From the NCBI GenBank assembly GCA_963281155.1, contig CAUJLY010000006.1, forward strand, positions 1,054,001-1,118,000: DNA of 64,000 bases, read 5' to 3'. Position numbers and translations under genes: made by a program. Within the stretch, counting starts at the first letter, position 1. Every line of letters starts with the position of its first letter. The notes beneath the pieces were generated by a model that was not told where the DNA came from, did no database searches, and saw only the letters and a list, made by a program, of their open reading frames with translations. This document shows positions 53,434 to 64,000 of this stretch, one piece after another. The DNA comes from Rhabditophanes sp. KR3021. Its lineage: Eukaryota; Nematoda; Chromadorea; Rhabditida; Alloionematidae.

Positions 53434-53655
53434 ATGAAAAATAATTTTATAGTCACAGTTGCATATCTTCTCAAAAATTACACTTTTTTATCTTATTATT
53501 ATCACATTTTAATGAGTGTAGATAGATATGTGAAAATACAACCATGTTTCACACAAAAATTTGCTGTCGCGTTTTCCGTCTTTCTGGAAAAATGTATAGT
53601 GGTGCAACAGTGCATTTATTCAAAAAATGGTTGTCGAGCAACAGCAAAATTATAA
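53434..53655 (+). pseudogene. Possible GPCR fragment with a DRY-like motif
   Basis: A 73-residue frame containing YYYHILMSVDRYVKIQPCFT and then a hydrophobic stretch (FAVAFSVFL), the look of TM3-loop-TM4 of a GPCR. No other membrane segments adjoin. Could be chance. Confidence 0.25.
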
Positions 53656-54037
53656 AAGTAAGATTGTCTTGGAGCAATTTTTGTTTACCAATTGTAAGAT
53701 AAGTTTGAATATAAGTAATTATATCTATCTAAATAAGAACTTTAAAAGACATTTTTATTAATATCCTTTATATTTGACTACTAACCAGATGCGGAATGCA
53801 TTTTTGCAACTTCTTTTCTTTATCAATCCATTCCAAGACAAGAATATTTAAATTTAGATACAATATTCAAAAAAATAATAACTAAATAACGAAAAGTTAT
53901 TATGTAATATTTCTTTCATAACAACAATTTCCAACTACAAATAAAATTACAGATTTCTGTACAATTTTGTATGCAAATTGTTTCTTTTCAAATTTGAATA
54001 TAGATAAAGAATGAAATGTAAGACATTTTTACAAAAA

Positions 54038-54978
54038 TGAAACTATTTTTGATTATCTCATTTATTTTTCAAATACAAAGTGTCGACATAAATGCAGGCT
54101 TAAGAAAGTATTATGGCAAGCAAATGCCTACATAAGTACAACTAAGTTAACTTTTAGATTTTGAGAAATGTGGAATACACACCAATTTAAGTATTTTTGT
54201 TCAATCAATGAATGCATGGGGAGAAAGTGTGACTGATCCTGCTCTTGTGAAATCTGACGTTCTTCCTTGGCTCGTAATGGTACAAGCATCTTATTTTGGT
54301 TACAGAAAAACATGTCATGTTCAACAGTAACGATTATTTTCCATACAACGATAATGATATAGTGAGAGGTGCTGATCTTTATAATATCGAAACATACTCA
54401 TTTATCTTTAAATCCGTTTATCTAGAAAATGTAAAAATCCCTCAAAGGCTTGTTTTGACAAATTCTTATTCACTAGAGGAGGAAAAAAATTCATCTACCA
54501 AGAACCAACTTTAATCCCGAAACTGGTCAGCCTCTACAAACCATAGTAGAACTGGATGAAGAAGTTACAGAAGTTTATCCTCTGATAAACTCCAAAGGTA
54601 ATAAAACAATATTCAAGTAAATAAATTTTATAGATATGATCCACGAGAGGGAAAATGGTCTTACTTAAGTAATATTCCAACTCAAACATATTGTAGTGCT
54701 GTTTCATCATGTGGCCAAACTATTACATGTGCAGGAGACGGTAATAAGAATCTCAATTATGCCAAGTATATGACATACAGAATAACCAATGAACCAGGAT
54801 TATAGACCTTCCAATGCAAGCTTTTGGAGCAACATCTTTCGAAAATGAAACGTCTATTATTGTAGCTAAAGGAGGTTGTGATTTAATGCAGGCATATGAT
54901 AAGAACAGCGAAAATTGGAATATTTATGAAATAAATTCACCCATATCAAATAGTTATAGTTCTAAAATTGTATTGTAG
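54038..54978 (+). pseudogene. Decayed secreted protein with Kelch-like repeats
   Basis: Starts with a signal peptide (MKLFLIISFIFQIQSVDINA). Broken frames follow: one with CGIHTNLSIFVQSMNAWGES, then 54296-54514 with IVRGADLYNIETYSFIFKSV, then FNPETGQPLQTIVELDEEVT. The end (54630-54978) reads YDPREGKWSYLSNIPTQTYC and LPMQAFGATSFENETSIIVA with YDKNSENWNIY, typical Kelch-repeat spacing (YDP..W, YD....W). Frameshifts and stops separate all parts. The first part could belong to a different gene. Confidence 0.4.
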
Positions 54979-55184
54979 TTCAAAAAAGTATAATTTATTT
55001 TATTATGCAGTAAATTATTTAAAAGAACATAATACCCGTATATTTTCTACTAATGTCTTCTTATCAATCATAATACATACATTTTAATTGTTGTCACAAC
55101 TTGAACACTTTATGATCGCTCTGCTATCAAAATCACGTAAAAATTTTAATTTCTGACGTTTTCAAAACATGACCTTTGCTTCAT

Positions 55185-55192
55185 TATAAAAG
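55185..55192 (+). promoter_or_regulatory. TATA box of the IgGFc-binding-domain gene
   Basis: TATAAAAG, 75-82 bp before the start codon at 55267. Confidence 0.45.
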
Positions 55193-55266
55193 ATATAACT
55201 TGGCCAACTGATAAAGTAACAAATCAACCATTATAAATAATCAACAATGTACCATTCGACTTATAC

Positions 55267-56758
55267 ATGACGATGCAAATTAATACTATTATTTTATTGG
55301 CCATTTTATTTTTTGCAAATGCTTTAAATGCAGCTGATTCAGATGGAAAGGAATTTGTATTTACATTTGTTGCAGATTTCTTTCAACCTAGTAGTGTTGT
55401 TTTGACAAATGTAATTATTATTCCGTCTTTCAATGATACTATCTGCACCTTTAAATATGAACAGAAATCCGATAGTAAAATTGTTTCACTCCAAAAGATT
55501 GCTTATTTTAATCAAACTAATGAGGTAAAATATTTTGCATTTAATAAATATAATGTTTTAGCTTGCATTTGATCACAAAGAAGTTCTCGTCGTTACAAAG
55601 TATAACACAGACATAAATGAGTATAATTTTATTAGTGATTTTCGCATTTTTGCAACATGCACTGAAGAAGTCAAACTAATTGGCAAAATCTCAGATCCAA
55701 TCAAAAGTTGGGGAGACCATTTTTTGATACAATCCACAAAAAATGCAGGAAGCAAATATACTTTTGCACTACCATCTCAAATAAATTCTGGAAAAGGTTC
55801 AATCATGTTCTTGTTACTAACTGAAAATCAATTATTACATAGTATAGAAGTATTCACATATGAAAATGGAATACAAACACAGTCAAAGGCATTTGGTGCG
55901 TATTCTGATTTTGGAAAGTATCAAAGCTATTACACCATTCAAGCAACCCCCACTCAGTCAAGTAACGTATCAATTGTCATTTCATCTTCATATCCAATAA
56001 TGGTTTTATATACCACCGCCACAGCTACAACAAGTAATGTCGACGATAGGTCATGTGGATTTTCATGCGTCAGAGATTCTGTGACATTCATGCCTATCCC
56101 GGTAATTCAAAAACAATGCTATGAAATTGTAGCCCCACCTGATGAAACAATCATAACTAATGATTTTACAACTAGACTTTATGTTACTCCACCAGGCGTA
56201 GATGCATCGTGCAAAGAAGATTTCCAAATGACCATTTATGCCAAACATGACAATAATACTGGACTAAACAAATACATCGACCATTTCGGGTACAGTCAAA
56301 TTGAAATGACAGATAGATCAGAAATGGCTTCATCCACTTATGCTGGACAAATGCCAATGTACAGACTAGGATCAATCATAAATTTACCAGACAATCGTAC
56401 TGCGTATGGTCATTTCGCGCATTATATACCTGTTGTTGAAGAATGGACGACAGGCCTAACTAACTTCCATACATTAAAAAAGGATTGTTACATTGAATTC
56501 TATGTTGACCAAAATGGACTTAATTTAGATCAAATTAAAGTTGATGGAATCAGCTTGACTAAATATACCTATACAGTGAATTACATGTTTTATTTCAAGA
56601 AACAATTCGGACATTTTATTTTGCCTTTACATGGATATGGTTTGCATTCAATTGAAAATGGTGGCAATTATTTTTTGTGTGTTGTTTGTAAAAATGTCAA
56701 TGGACCGTATAATGCAGTTGGGTATTTGGCAGGCTTTAATAAGAGAAGATTTTCGTAA
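55267..56758 (+). CDS. Secreted IgGFc-binding-domain protein
   Basis: Exons 55267-55524 and 55562-56758 around a 37-nt phase-0 intron; 484 residues. Signal peptide MTMQINTIILLAILFFANAL (or start at the second Met, 55273). The body matches the IgGFc-binding N-terminal domain known from FCGBP-like and many nematode secreted proteins: a first beta-rich part with HFLIQSTKNAGSKYTFALP, SSYPIMVLYTTATATTSN, cysteines in DDRSCGFSCVRDSV, then PDETIITNDFTTRLYVTPPG and a C-terminal half with HFILPLHGYGLHSIENGG. Probably mucus or lumen-exposed; the name does not imply IgG binding here. Intact. Confidence 0.85.
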
Positions 56759-57370
56759 TGTATTTAATATTTAGAAAGGCTAAAAATTAATTACTTTCGT
56801 TAGAATGTAGATATTTCTATCAAATAACTAATAGCTTATACATACCTTGATTACAGAGTTTAATGGAGAGATTGATATTTTATAAATGAAGGTAATGACA
56901 AATAAATCCTTTATGTTCCATATACATATTTTAACACAACCATTACATAGTTTTCAGTGGCTGTTTTTTTGATTTACTAAAATGCAGTTTTAATGTTTAT
57001 TGAATTAGCTTGAATAATTTTAATAATGCATCCATTTGTTTGAAGATATAATATTTAAACATATTTATATTAGAGGTCATTATAGAAAAACTGACATAAA
57101 TTTTAAGTGCACATCATCTAAATTACTTTTCTTTATATTTTGAAATTAACCACTTTTTTTGCTGTATATGCAAATAAATATATGTTTATTTCCTTATAAA
57201 CCAAGCGATTAATAATTATTAACTTTATGTATTTTTGATGACATCTTACATTTTTCTATCATATTTTGTGATACATTACACTGACACTATGATTTAATGC
57301 GTTAACTTTACGTTATTTCTTTCTTATCAAATGATTCCATCATAATCACCTAAAGATCAAGTTCCACAAA
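56759..57370. other. Intergenic, UGT upstream region
   Basis: AT-rich; contains one TTATCA (TGATAA inverted) at about 57326, a possible intestinal GATA site. No gene seen. Confidence 0.4.
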
Positions 57371-57379
57371 TATATAAAA
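57371..57379 (+). promoter_or_regulatory. TATA box of the UGT gene
   Basis: TATATAAAA, 28 bp before the first ATG (57399) and 64 bp before the second (57435). Confidence 0.5.
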
Positions 57380-57398
57380 AAGGTATATATTTATAAGG

Positions 57399-59160
57399 AT
57401 GGAATCATACAAAAATACTAAAATTAAATCTACCATGGCTTCGCTACACAAAACATTATTTGTGTTATTATTAATTGGAAGTTCAATTGAATGTTTAAAG
57501 ATCCTTGTTATTAGTCCTCAAATGGGCAAAAGTCACGTAAACTTTATGGGACGTAGTTCTGATATTCTCGTTATGGCTGGTCACAATGTCACTTATTTGA
57601 GTGTACCAGTCGACCCTAAGATCGAATCTACAGGCACGAAATTAGCCCATGTTGTTAAAATTCCAGAGTCACCTGTTGTCAGTGAAATTGCTATGAAATT
57701 CCATGATCAAGCTAATAGTTTGTGGGTTCATAACGGTGGCAATCCGTTGGCTTTCCTGTCAAAAATTAAAATTTTCACAGATGTTAACGTTGCCAGTTGT
57801 AAAAATGTTGTTGATAATGATGAATTTACTAGATTAATGAGAGAAGAAAAGTTCGATATTGGAATTACTGAATCGTGAGTTTATTATAGACATAGTTATC
57901 ATTTATATCTTTTAGCTTTGATCTGTGTGCATTCGGAGCCTTAAAGATGTATAATGTTCCAGTAACAGTAAGTATTTTAAGTGGCGGAATCATGTCTTCC
58001 CACTACAGGTAAATTTTGTCTGGGTAAATATTATTCAATTTGGAATATTTTAAAGATATTATGGACTTACATATCCAGTCGCCCAATTACCAGAAGCATT
58101 GGCTAATTCCTTGGAAATGAACTTTTTCGGTAGGATGAAAAATATATTAACTCACTATGTCATGGGGTGGTTTACCGGCGGACCATTAGCCCAACAACAA
58201 GAATTATTTGACAATAAATTTGGAAAAGATGTTATTAACATTGTGCAAGAAGTCAGAGAATCAGCTTTTCATCTTAGTAATGAAGATCCTTATTTCGGTA
58301 TAGCGCATCCTTTGCTTCATAAAATAGTTGAGATTGGAGGATTTTCTGTTTTGCCAGCCAAAAAGTTAGAAGCTAAATGGGATGCAATTTTGAATAAGAA
58401 CAAAATTAATGTATTAGTTAGTTTTGGATCAAATGCAAAGTCAGTTGACATGCCTGCTGATATTAAAAATGCCTTTCTTGCTACGTTTAAAAAGATGAGC
58501 CATGTTACTTTTATCTGGAAATATGAAAATCCAGAAGATGGAACTGCTAAAGATTTAGATAATGTAGTCTTATCGCCATGGTTGGATCAAACTGCTATTT
58601 TGAATGATCCTAGGGTTTCAGCCTTCATTACCCATGTAAGTTAATGCAAATTTATAAATAAGTAGTTTAAAATTTAGGGTGGATTAAACTCAGTCACGGA
58701 ATCTGCAATCTACGGCACGAAATTACTTGTCATTGGCCTCTTTGCCGACCAATTTAGAAATTCCCTTCTCGCAGAAAAAAGTAAATTCGGAATTGTCTTC
58801 TTAAAAGAAGATGCTAGTGATGCAAGCAAATTAACCAGAGCAGTTGAGAAATTAATTGAAGAGGATAGTGAAATTAGTCGTGGTGCCAAAAGAATCAGCG
58901 AAATGATCAAAAATCGTCCACAAAACCAAACTGATGTCTATGTTAAGCATATTGAATTTGCAGCTAAATTCGGGAAGTTGCCTAATCTCAATATGCAAGG
59001 CCACGACATGCCATTGTATCAATATATTTTATTAGATGTCATTGCATTTGTTGTGGCTGTTTTAGCAATTATTCTTGGGTCAATTGGCTTTATTATTTTC
59101 AAAATATACAAAAAATGTGCTGGTAAGAAAGAGGTTTTGATTACAAAGAAAAACAATTAA
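57399..59160 (+). CDS. UDP-glycosyltransferase (UGT)
   Basis: ER-membrane conjugating enzyme that transfers a sugar from UDP-sugar to small lipophilic molecules. Exons 57399-57874, 57916-58008, 58056-58635 and 58678-59160 (introns 41, 47 and 42 nt), 543 residues from the first ATG. The second ATG at 57435 (MASLHKTLFVLLLIGSSIEC, a signal peptide; CCATGG context) is the more likely start and gives 531. N-terminal acceptor domain ILVISPQMGKSHVNFMG with the His region; C-terminal signature starting across intron 3: ITH|GGLNSVTESAIYGTKLL then GLFADQ. A C-terminal membrane helix (FVVAVLAIILGSIGFIIF) and a basic tail with KK motifs retain it in the ER. Complete. Confidence 0.93.
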
Positions 59161-59880
59161 TAAAAATAATGACACAATTTAATAAAAAAATTATTTATTG
59201 TAATTTTGCTGTAGTTTGGTCATTAATTTTAATATTAGAAATATAAGAAGTTGTAGATTGGTAAATTTTAGTTTCAACAATCTTTGGGATCCATCTAATG
59301 TTCAAAACTTGTTACATAATATTTATGAGTATTTATTTATTTTCAATATTCAAAAAGTTAAAAACTAATGCAGACACAGCAATAAAATTGAAAAATTGGA
59401 AAACAAAGAAAGATAATTAACGGAGTTGTAAATATTACATGCTTTGCAGCAGACATCTGTGAGTTTATGACTCGAGCTGATTGAATAAATGATCTGTATA
59501 AATTTAAATTCATTCCAAAATTTTTTAGTATTATTAACTTTTCTTATTCATTTATCTTAAAAGGTTTTTGTTGCCTGCTTTGCAAATTGATAATCTTAAT
59601 TTAAGAATTATATTATTATTTTGTATTGTATTTATTACTATATGAAATGTACATTCTTGTTTAATAAAAATCTTTTGTCTCAACACTCATCTAACAAAAA
59701 GTAATATTTACCCAAATATTACCTCAAGACATCAAAGGTAATTCTTTTTCAATCACTCTTAAAGCTTTATTTTCAACAGCTTTTTTATATTAATACTGTG
59801 ACATCGTTATTTCAAAATTGTCTAAAACATTGTCATTCATTATGTTTCATTCTTTTAAATTCACACTAATTACTGAACTA
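59161..59880. other. Intergenic
   Basis: AT-rich, nothing recognised. Confidence 0.4.
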
Positions 59881-60330
59881 TGCTTGGCTGTTCAAGAAAA
59901 ACACCTTTGACTATAACTACCGCATCTGGCAATTCAAAAGAGTTACTTGAGGAATCAGAGGTCTTTATATTGGGATGAATCCTTATCGATCCCTCGTTAT
60001 GCAGAATATTATTTCGCCACCAAAAAAATTTTGTTCACTTCCCCAGACACGACTGATGATCTAGAAGCTGTACACTATCCTGAATTAAATGATGCCATGT
60101 ATGAGACTCTTTCAGTCATTTATCCACAAGAATGGTATTCAATACCGACTTATTCTGCAGATGGCAGTGCCATACTTTCTGAGCATGAGGTATATTTCTA
60201 GTTTCTTTAAATTTCATAATATCTTTTTAGAAGTACTACAACAGTCGGGCTGAACATTTCATGAAGAAAAATAGGGGTGTTCCAATTGTTACTTGCCGGA
60301 TTAGTGTTAATATGATCAAGTTACGGTAGA
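59881..60330 (+). pseudogene. Unrecognised gene remnant
   Basis: A start MLGCSRKTPLTITTASGNSK (59881) loses frame near 59955. The frame 59947-60190 is then well formed (RYAEYYFATKKILFTSPDTT ... YPQEWYSIPTYSADGSAIL), with an intron-like GTATATTTC to TTTTTAG joining KYYNSRAEHFMKKNRGVPIV and a stop near 60328. Codon use looks coding. Family not recognised; possibly an N-terminal exon set of the membrane gene downstream. Confidence 0.35.
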
Positions 60331-60575
60331 CTGCAAAACACATGGACACACTCAAAAAGGTCAACGGCCATGCTTTATGAAAGCGAGAAAAAACAGACAA
60401 CGAAAATTATACTGAAGGAGATTTGAGAAAGAAGCGTAAATAAACTTTAAGAAATTGTGCAAATCATTTTATGACTTTAAAAATTCTTTTTAATAAATAA
60501 TTTCAAATTTATATGACTAACATACTATGTATGTTTTTTGTTAATAAAAATTGATCAACCTTACTCCCTTTTTAG

Positions 60576-60943
60576 CTATTACCCAAACTTGTACAGTTAT
60601 TTAAAAGAAGACATCACTCAAACATATTTAATTTCACTGGTAAACACTACAGGTATCACCATCTTAATGAATCTCATCGTTTATGGAATCTGTTTCAGAC
60701 ATAGATTTTTTTACGAAATTTGTTACAAAACTCCGATAATGCTTATAATTTTGTTAATCTTTTCATTATATCTGTATTACACATTTTTGATGCTCCATAT
60801 AAATAAAGGATACCGATACTACGTTAAATTAAATAAGGTATGCTATTTGATTTTAAACTACTAAACTTTTTTAGAGATACATCGTTGTTGATGCTAGTGG
60901 GCAAGTTTCTTTGTTTGCTGATGATTTACGGATCCCAGACTAA
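60576..60943 (+). CDS. Unrecognised small membrane protein, 5' end not found
   Basis: An exon begins after an acceptor (CCCTTTTTAG, 60575) and runs to 60837. It is spliced by a 37-nt phase-0 intron to 60875-60943. It encodes at least 110 residues with two helices (LVNTTGITILMNLIVYGICF and LIILLIFSLYLYYTFLMLHI), then a short charged tail ending SLFADDLRIPD. Splice sites and frame agree, so it is likely a real or recent gene. No family recognised, and the first exon was not identified. Confidence 0.45.
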
Positions 60944-61875
60944 GAAAAGTAGTGAATTGCTTTAAAAATCTCTCTTTTGCCGGATCAGGAAATGTTGTCA
61001 AAAGTAATAGAGTCGAAGAGGCAAAGATGAAGCATTGACAAATAGTGTATCTATGACAGTGTTAAAGAACAGAGATAATAGCCAAAACATGGAGTATTCA
61101 AGTATGCTTACAAATAGAGGAGCTTGTTTTATTTTTAAAATAGATATAAATAACATTCATCAATTGCTTTAAAAATAAATTATCTTATACATATTCCCTT
61201 TTATCAAATTTCAATAAATATTTGCACATTAATATTGTTTTTTATAAAAAGTTTTTATGTCAATTTTATATAAGCGTACTGAAAATACCTTTGACAATTA
61301 ACAGACAAATAAAATACGTGCAAACAAATATTACCACTTTATCAAAAACGAAGTGACGTTTCATTTTTCAACTAGTGATATAATTACCTTTTTGTGAATA
61401 GTTTTATCTTTTAAATCTAGCACTGTCTTTCCACCATTTTTGATACACAACAAACTTTTTGTGCTAACTTATGATCTGTACTAAAGTTTACGTTTTAAAG
61501 ATAATGAAATATTTAAAGGAGATAAGATTTTAAGTTACTTGAAAAGTATAAATACGTTAATTCATAGATCATATTTAATATTGTCCAATATTAAGTTTTG
61601 TATGATCAAAGAACAGTCTTAATTTGAATCATTGGTAACAATAATAAATAAATTGAAATTTCAAAATAACTAAAAATGACCTTGAATTACAATTATGCTT
61701 TAGTTAATATTATGTAGATTATTTTTGTCCGAATATTAACTTTATATCAATTGAATGAAAAATCAAACAAAGTGTTTCTTTCTGTGCAAAAATGTGTGGT
61801 TGAAATGGGGTAAAGCCTTGGTTCTTATCAATTTGCTATTCCAATTATTTGCACAAAAAGAGGCTGAATCACAAG
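60944..61875. other. Intergenic, CYP upstream region
   Basis: AT-rich with TTATCA at about 61337. The proximal part should contain the CYP promoter. Confidence 0.4.
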
Positions 61876-61884
61876 TATATAAAT
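61876..61884 (+). promoter_or_regulatory. TATA box of the CYP gene
   Basis: TATATAAAT, 49 bp before the ATG at 61925. Confidence 0.5.
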
Positions 61885-61924
61885 AAGTACTAGTTCATTG
61901 TTTTATTTATTAATATTTTTTAAA

Positions 61925-63648
61925 ATGATGCTTTTTGTGTTGTTATTAGTTATTTTGATAACTATTTATGTTGTTAAATTCTATATTGATGTTCAACGTT
62001 ACCCTAAAGGACCATTTCCATTACCTTTATTTGGAAACATACTCTCATTTGACATTAAAAAAATGGATCTATGGTTTGAAGAGCAAAGAGTATGTTTTTG
62101 AACAAACATATAAAAAATTTAAATTTAGAAAATATATGGGGATGTGTTTACCATTTTCATACCTACTCCCTTTGTTGTGATTAGTGGTACTAAAACACTT
62201 AAAGAAGCTCTTGTAACTAATGCTGATGATTTTATTGGACGTAAATTAGCTTTTCCAGATACTCTATTCCATGAAGAATTGAATGTTGGAGTCATATTTT
62301 CCGATGGAGCTTCTTGGAGAGATCAAAGTAATTTTTATATTAGAAAATAATTTTATTGTGTTTTAGGAAGACTTTCATTGAGAATTTTACGTGACATAGG
62401 TAAGTTATAAATGAATGTTGATAATATTAACATTAATTAGGATTAAATACGGAAGAGAAGATTATGCTATCTGTGGAGGAACTTTTTGAACATGCAGACT
62501 CCTTACAAAATAAGGACAATGTTGACATTTCAAAGCTTTTACATTTGTGTATTGGTAATGTCATCAATTCAATTGTTTTTGGATTTAGATACAAGCATGA
62601 CGATGCAGAAGATTTTCACGAATTTCAAAGATATGTTGATAAAGTCATGAAACAAGGACAAGAATGGCAATTTAGAATGCTTGCTATGTTTCCAGAGCTT
62701 GAAAAAATCAGTATATTTAAACGCTTACTATTTAGACCATTCTCAAAGAATAATAGAATCTTAAAAGAAATGAATCTAATAAAAGTTAAACAATTGGAAA
62801 AAACATTTGATCCAGATGCTGAACCAACAAATTTCACCCATGCACTTTTAAAAGAAATCAGAAACCCAGATTCAAGAAACAGCTACATGAGTGATGCACA
62901 TATCCACGGAATGATCTTTGATTTTTATTTTGCTGGTAGGTTCTTAAAGAAATTTAATAAATTAAAAATAAAATACAGGCCAAGAAACCTCAACATCTGT
63001 ATCAAGATGGATCATTTTGTTCTTAACAAAATATATGGACATTCAACATAAATTGCAGAAGGAAATAGATGAAAATGTGGGAAGAGATAATCGACTTAAA
63101 ATGAGTGATAAGCCACATTTACCATATCTCAATGCATTTATTTACGAATCTTTGAGGTTAGTTTGTTTTTTATTTAAATAATTTTGATTGATTCGTTCAG
63201 GGTCGGAAATATTGTTCCTTTCATCCCTGCCCATGTTTGCACAAGAGATGTTGTTATTGCGGGCCAATTGATTCCAAAGGGTGCCTGTACTCAACCTAAT
63301 TTCGGTGGAACAACTCAAGATGAAGAAATTTTTGGAGATCCTAAAGTATTCAGACCTGAAAGATTTTTGCTAGAAGATGGAGTTAGTCTAAGAATGGACT
63401 TAGTTGATCAAATGGATCCATTCGGCCAAGGAAAAAGAATATGTGGTAAGTGTTAAATATTGTTTGGTTATAATTTCAATATTTTAGCGGGGAAATCGCT
63501 AGCCATGCAAGAACTCTTCTTAATCACCGGTTCATTGGTTCAACGATACGAATTCACTCACGATCACGCACCTATTGATCTAACTCGTGTTTTTGCCGGT
63601 GTTATTCCTCCTCCTGCTTATACTTGTAAAATGGTTAGACGTGTTTGA
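61925..63648 (+). CDS. Cytochrome P450 (nematode CYP2-clan type)
   Basis: ER-bound heme monooxygenase, probably for xenobiotics or lipids. Seven exons: 61925-62089, 62129-62327, 62367-62399, 62441-62935, 62979-63156, 63201-63445 and 63488-63648, introns 39-44 nt, 491 residues. N-terminal anchor MMLFVLLLVILITIYVVKF, then the proline hinge YPKGPFPLPLFGN; WRDQRRLSLRILRD (helix C) formed across intron 2; I-helix AGQETS formed across intron 4; FIYESLR (ExxR) ending exon 5; PERF; and the heme motif DPFGQGKRICAGKSLA with Cys ligand, formed across intron 6. Exon 3 is a 33-nt microexon. Resembles the C. elegans CYP-14/33/34 group. Complete and apparently functional. Confidence 0.93.
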
Positions 63649-64000
63649 TAATTTGATTAATGTTTAATATTTCGAAATTAAGTTCATGATAAAATTACTT
63701 TTAATCAAATACTTCTATGAATTTGAAATCTCAATATTATGTTGGTTGTATAATCTGTATAGTATCACATAATTTGAATGTGAAAGGAATATTCTTTCTT
63801 AAAATTAAAAAATAATTTTGAACTAACTTTCTATATGTATTTTTAAACAGTTGGAAATATGGACTACTAAATTGATCATATAAATTATAAATTTTGTGTT
63901 CGTGTACTAAATTATTTGATATATGGTCACGAAAATACTTTGTTTAAAAAATGATTATAACACGGTACTTTTTTTAGAGTAAAAAAAGAAATGGAACTTA
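63649..64000. other. 3' region of the CYP gene and spacer
   Basis: AT-rich; nothing further recognised before the window end. Confidence 0.4.

Noticed and set aside
54038..54300. Trypsin-like serine protease N-terminus (CG...PWLV pattern)
   Set aside because: The catalytic His region is absent and the downstream part is Kelch-like, so the resemblance is too weak to name a protease.

Overview
The window is nuclear DNA from a nematode. The evidence is AT-rich sequence, GT-AG introns of about 37-50 nt, tandem nematode chemoreceptor families (Srt, Sre-like, Str/Srd-like), and nematode-style detoxification genes (sigma-class GSTs, a UGT, a CYP, SDRs). An astacin fragment, a cysteine synthase-like gene and an IgGFc-binding-domain secreted protein fit the same picture. 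The species cannot be fixed from sequence alone; a free-living or Strongyloides-like clade IV worm is plausible. Exon joins below were worked out by hand from frame, splice consensus and paralog comparison.

Layout. 0-1.5 kb: one chemoreceptor cut by the window edge and a frameshifted sister. 3.9-6.3 kb: a long-chain acyl-CoA synthetase, followed by a tiny secreted-peptide gene at 6.5 kb. 7.9-10.7 kb: a DNA transposon with ~240 bp near-identical inverted repeats. 11.9-14.2 kb: an intact SDR gene, a truncated tandem copy with its promoter, and a carboxylesterase fragment. 14.3-17.4 kb: an eight-CUB secreted protein built from four two-CUB exons. 17.9-23.9 kb: receptor and coiled-coil pseudogenes, one intact Srt receptor using a GC-AG intron, and a transposase remnant. 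24.6-26.2 kb: two GSTs. 26.7-31.7 kb: gene-poor, with receptor debris, a MITE-like repeat, an internally deleted tRNA-Glu, a short secreted amphipathic peptide gene and a deleted hAT element. 32.0-33.2 kb: a histidine-rich six-microexon gene and a PPPY-containing protein. 33.5-36.8 kb: a tRNA-Asp pseudogene and a second member of the long-TIR transposon family with a 5-bp target duplication. 37.2-47.1 kb: a receptor cluster (a Str-like fragment, two Sre-like genes, five Srt-like genes of which one is dead). 47.5-49.9 kb: a tRNA-Asp pseudogene and a purple acid phosphatase. 49.9-55 kb: fragments of an O-methyltransferase, an astacin and a Kelch-like protein around an intact cysteine synthase-like gene. 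55.3-63.7 kb: an IgGFc-binding-domain protein, a UGT, small unassigned genes and a CYP.

Functional themes. Detoxification and intestinal defence (GST, UGT, CYP, SDR, CUB, IgGFc-type) and chemosensation (at least six apparently intact receptors) dominate. Genes are single or in tandem paralog arrays; no operon is evident. The most unusual items are the 54-residue, 70% histidine protein assembled from six 3n microexons, and a transposon family seen in three states of decay (one copy broken by a single nonsense codon, one frameshifted with clear TSDs, one remnant) whose proteins share two Asp motifs, a CxxC motif and a C-terminal SEQ/SDQ-E-H motif.
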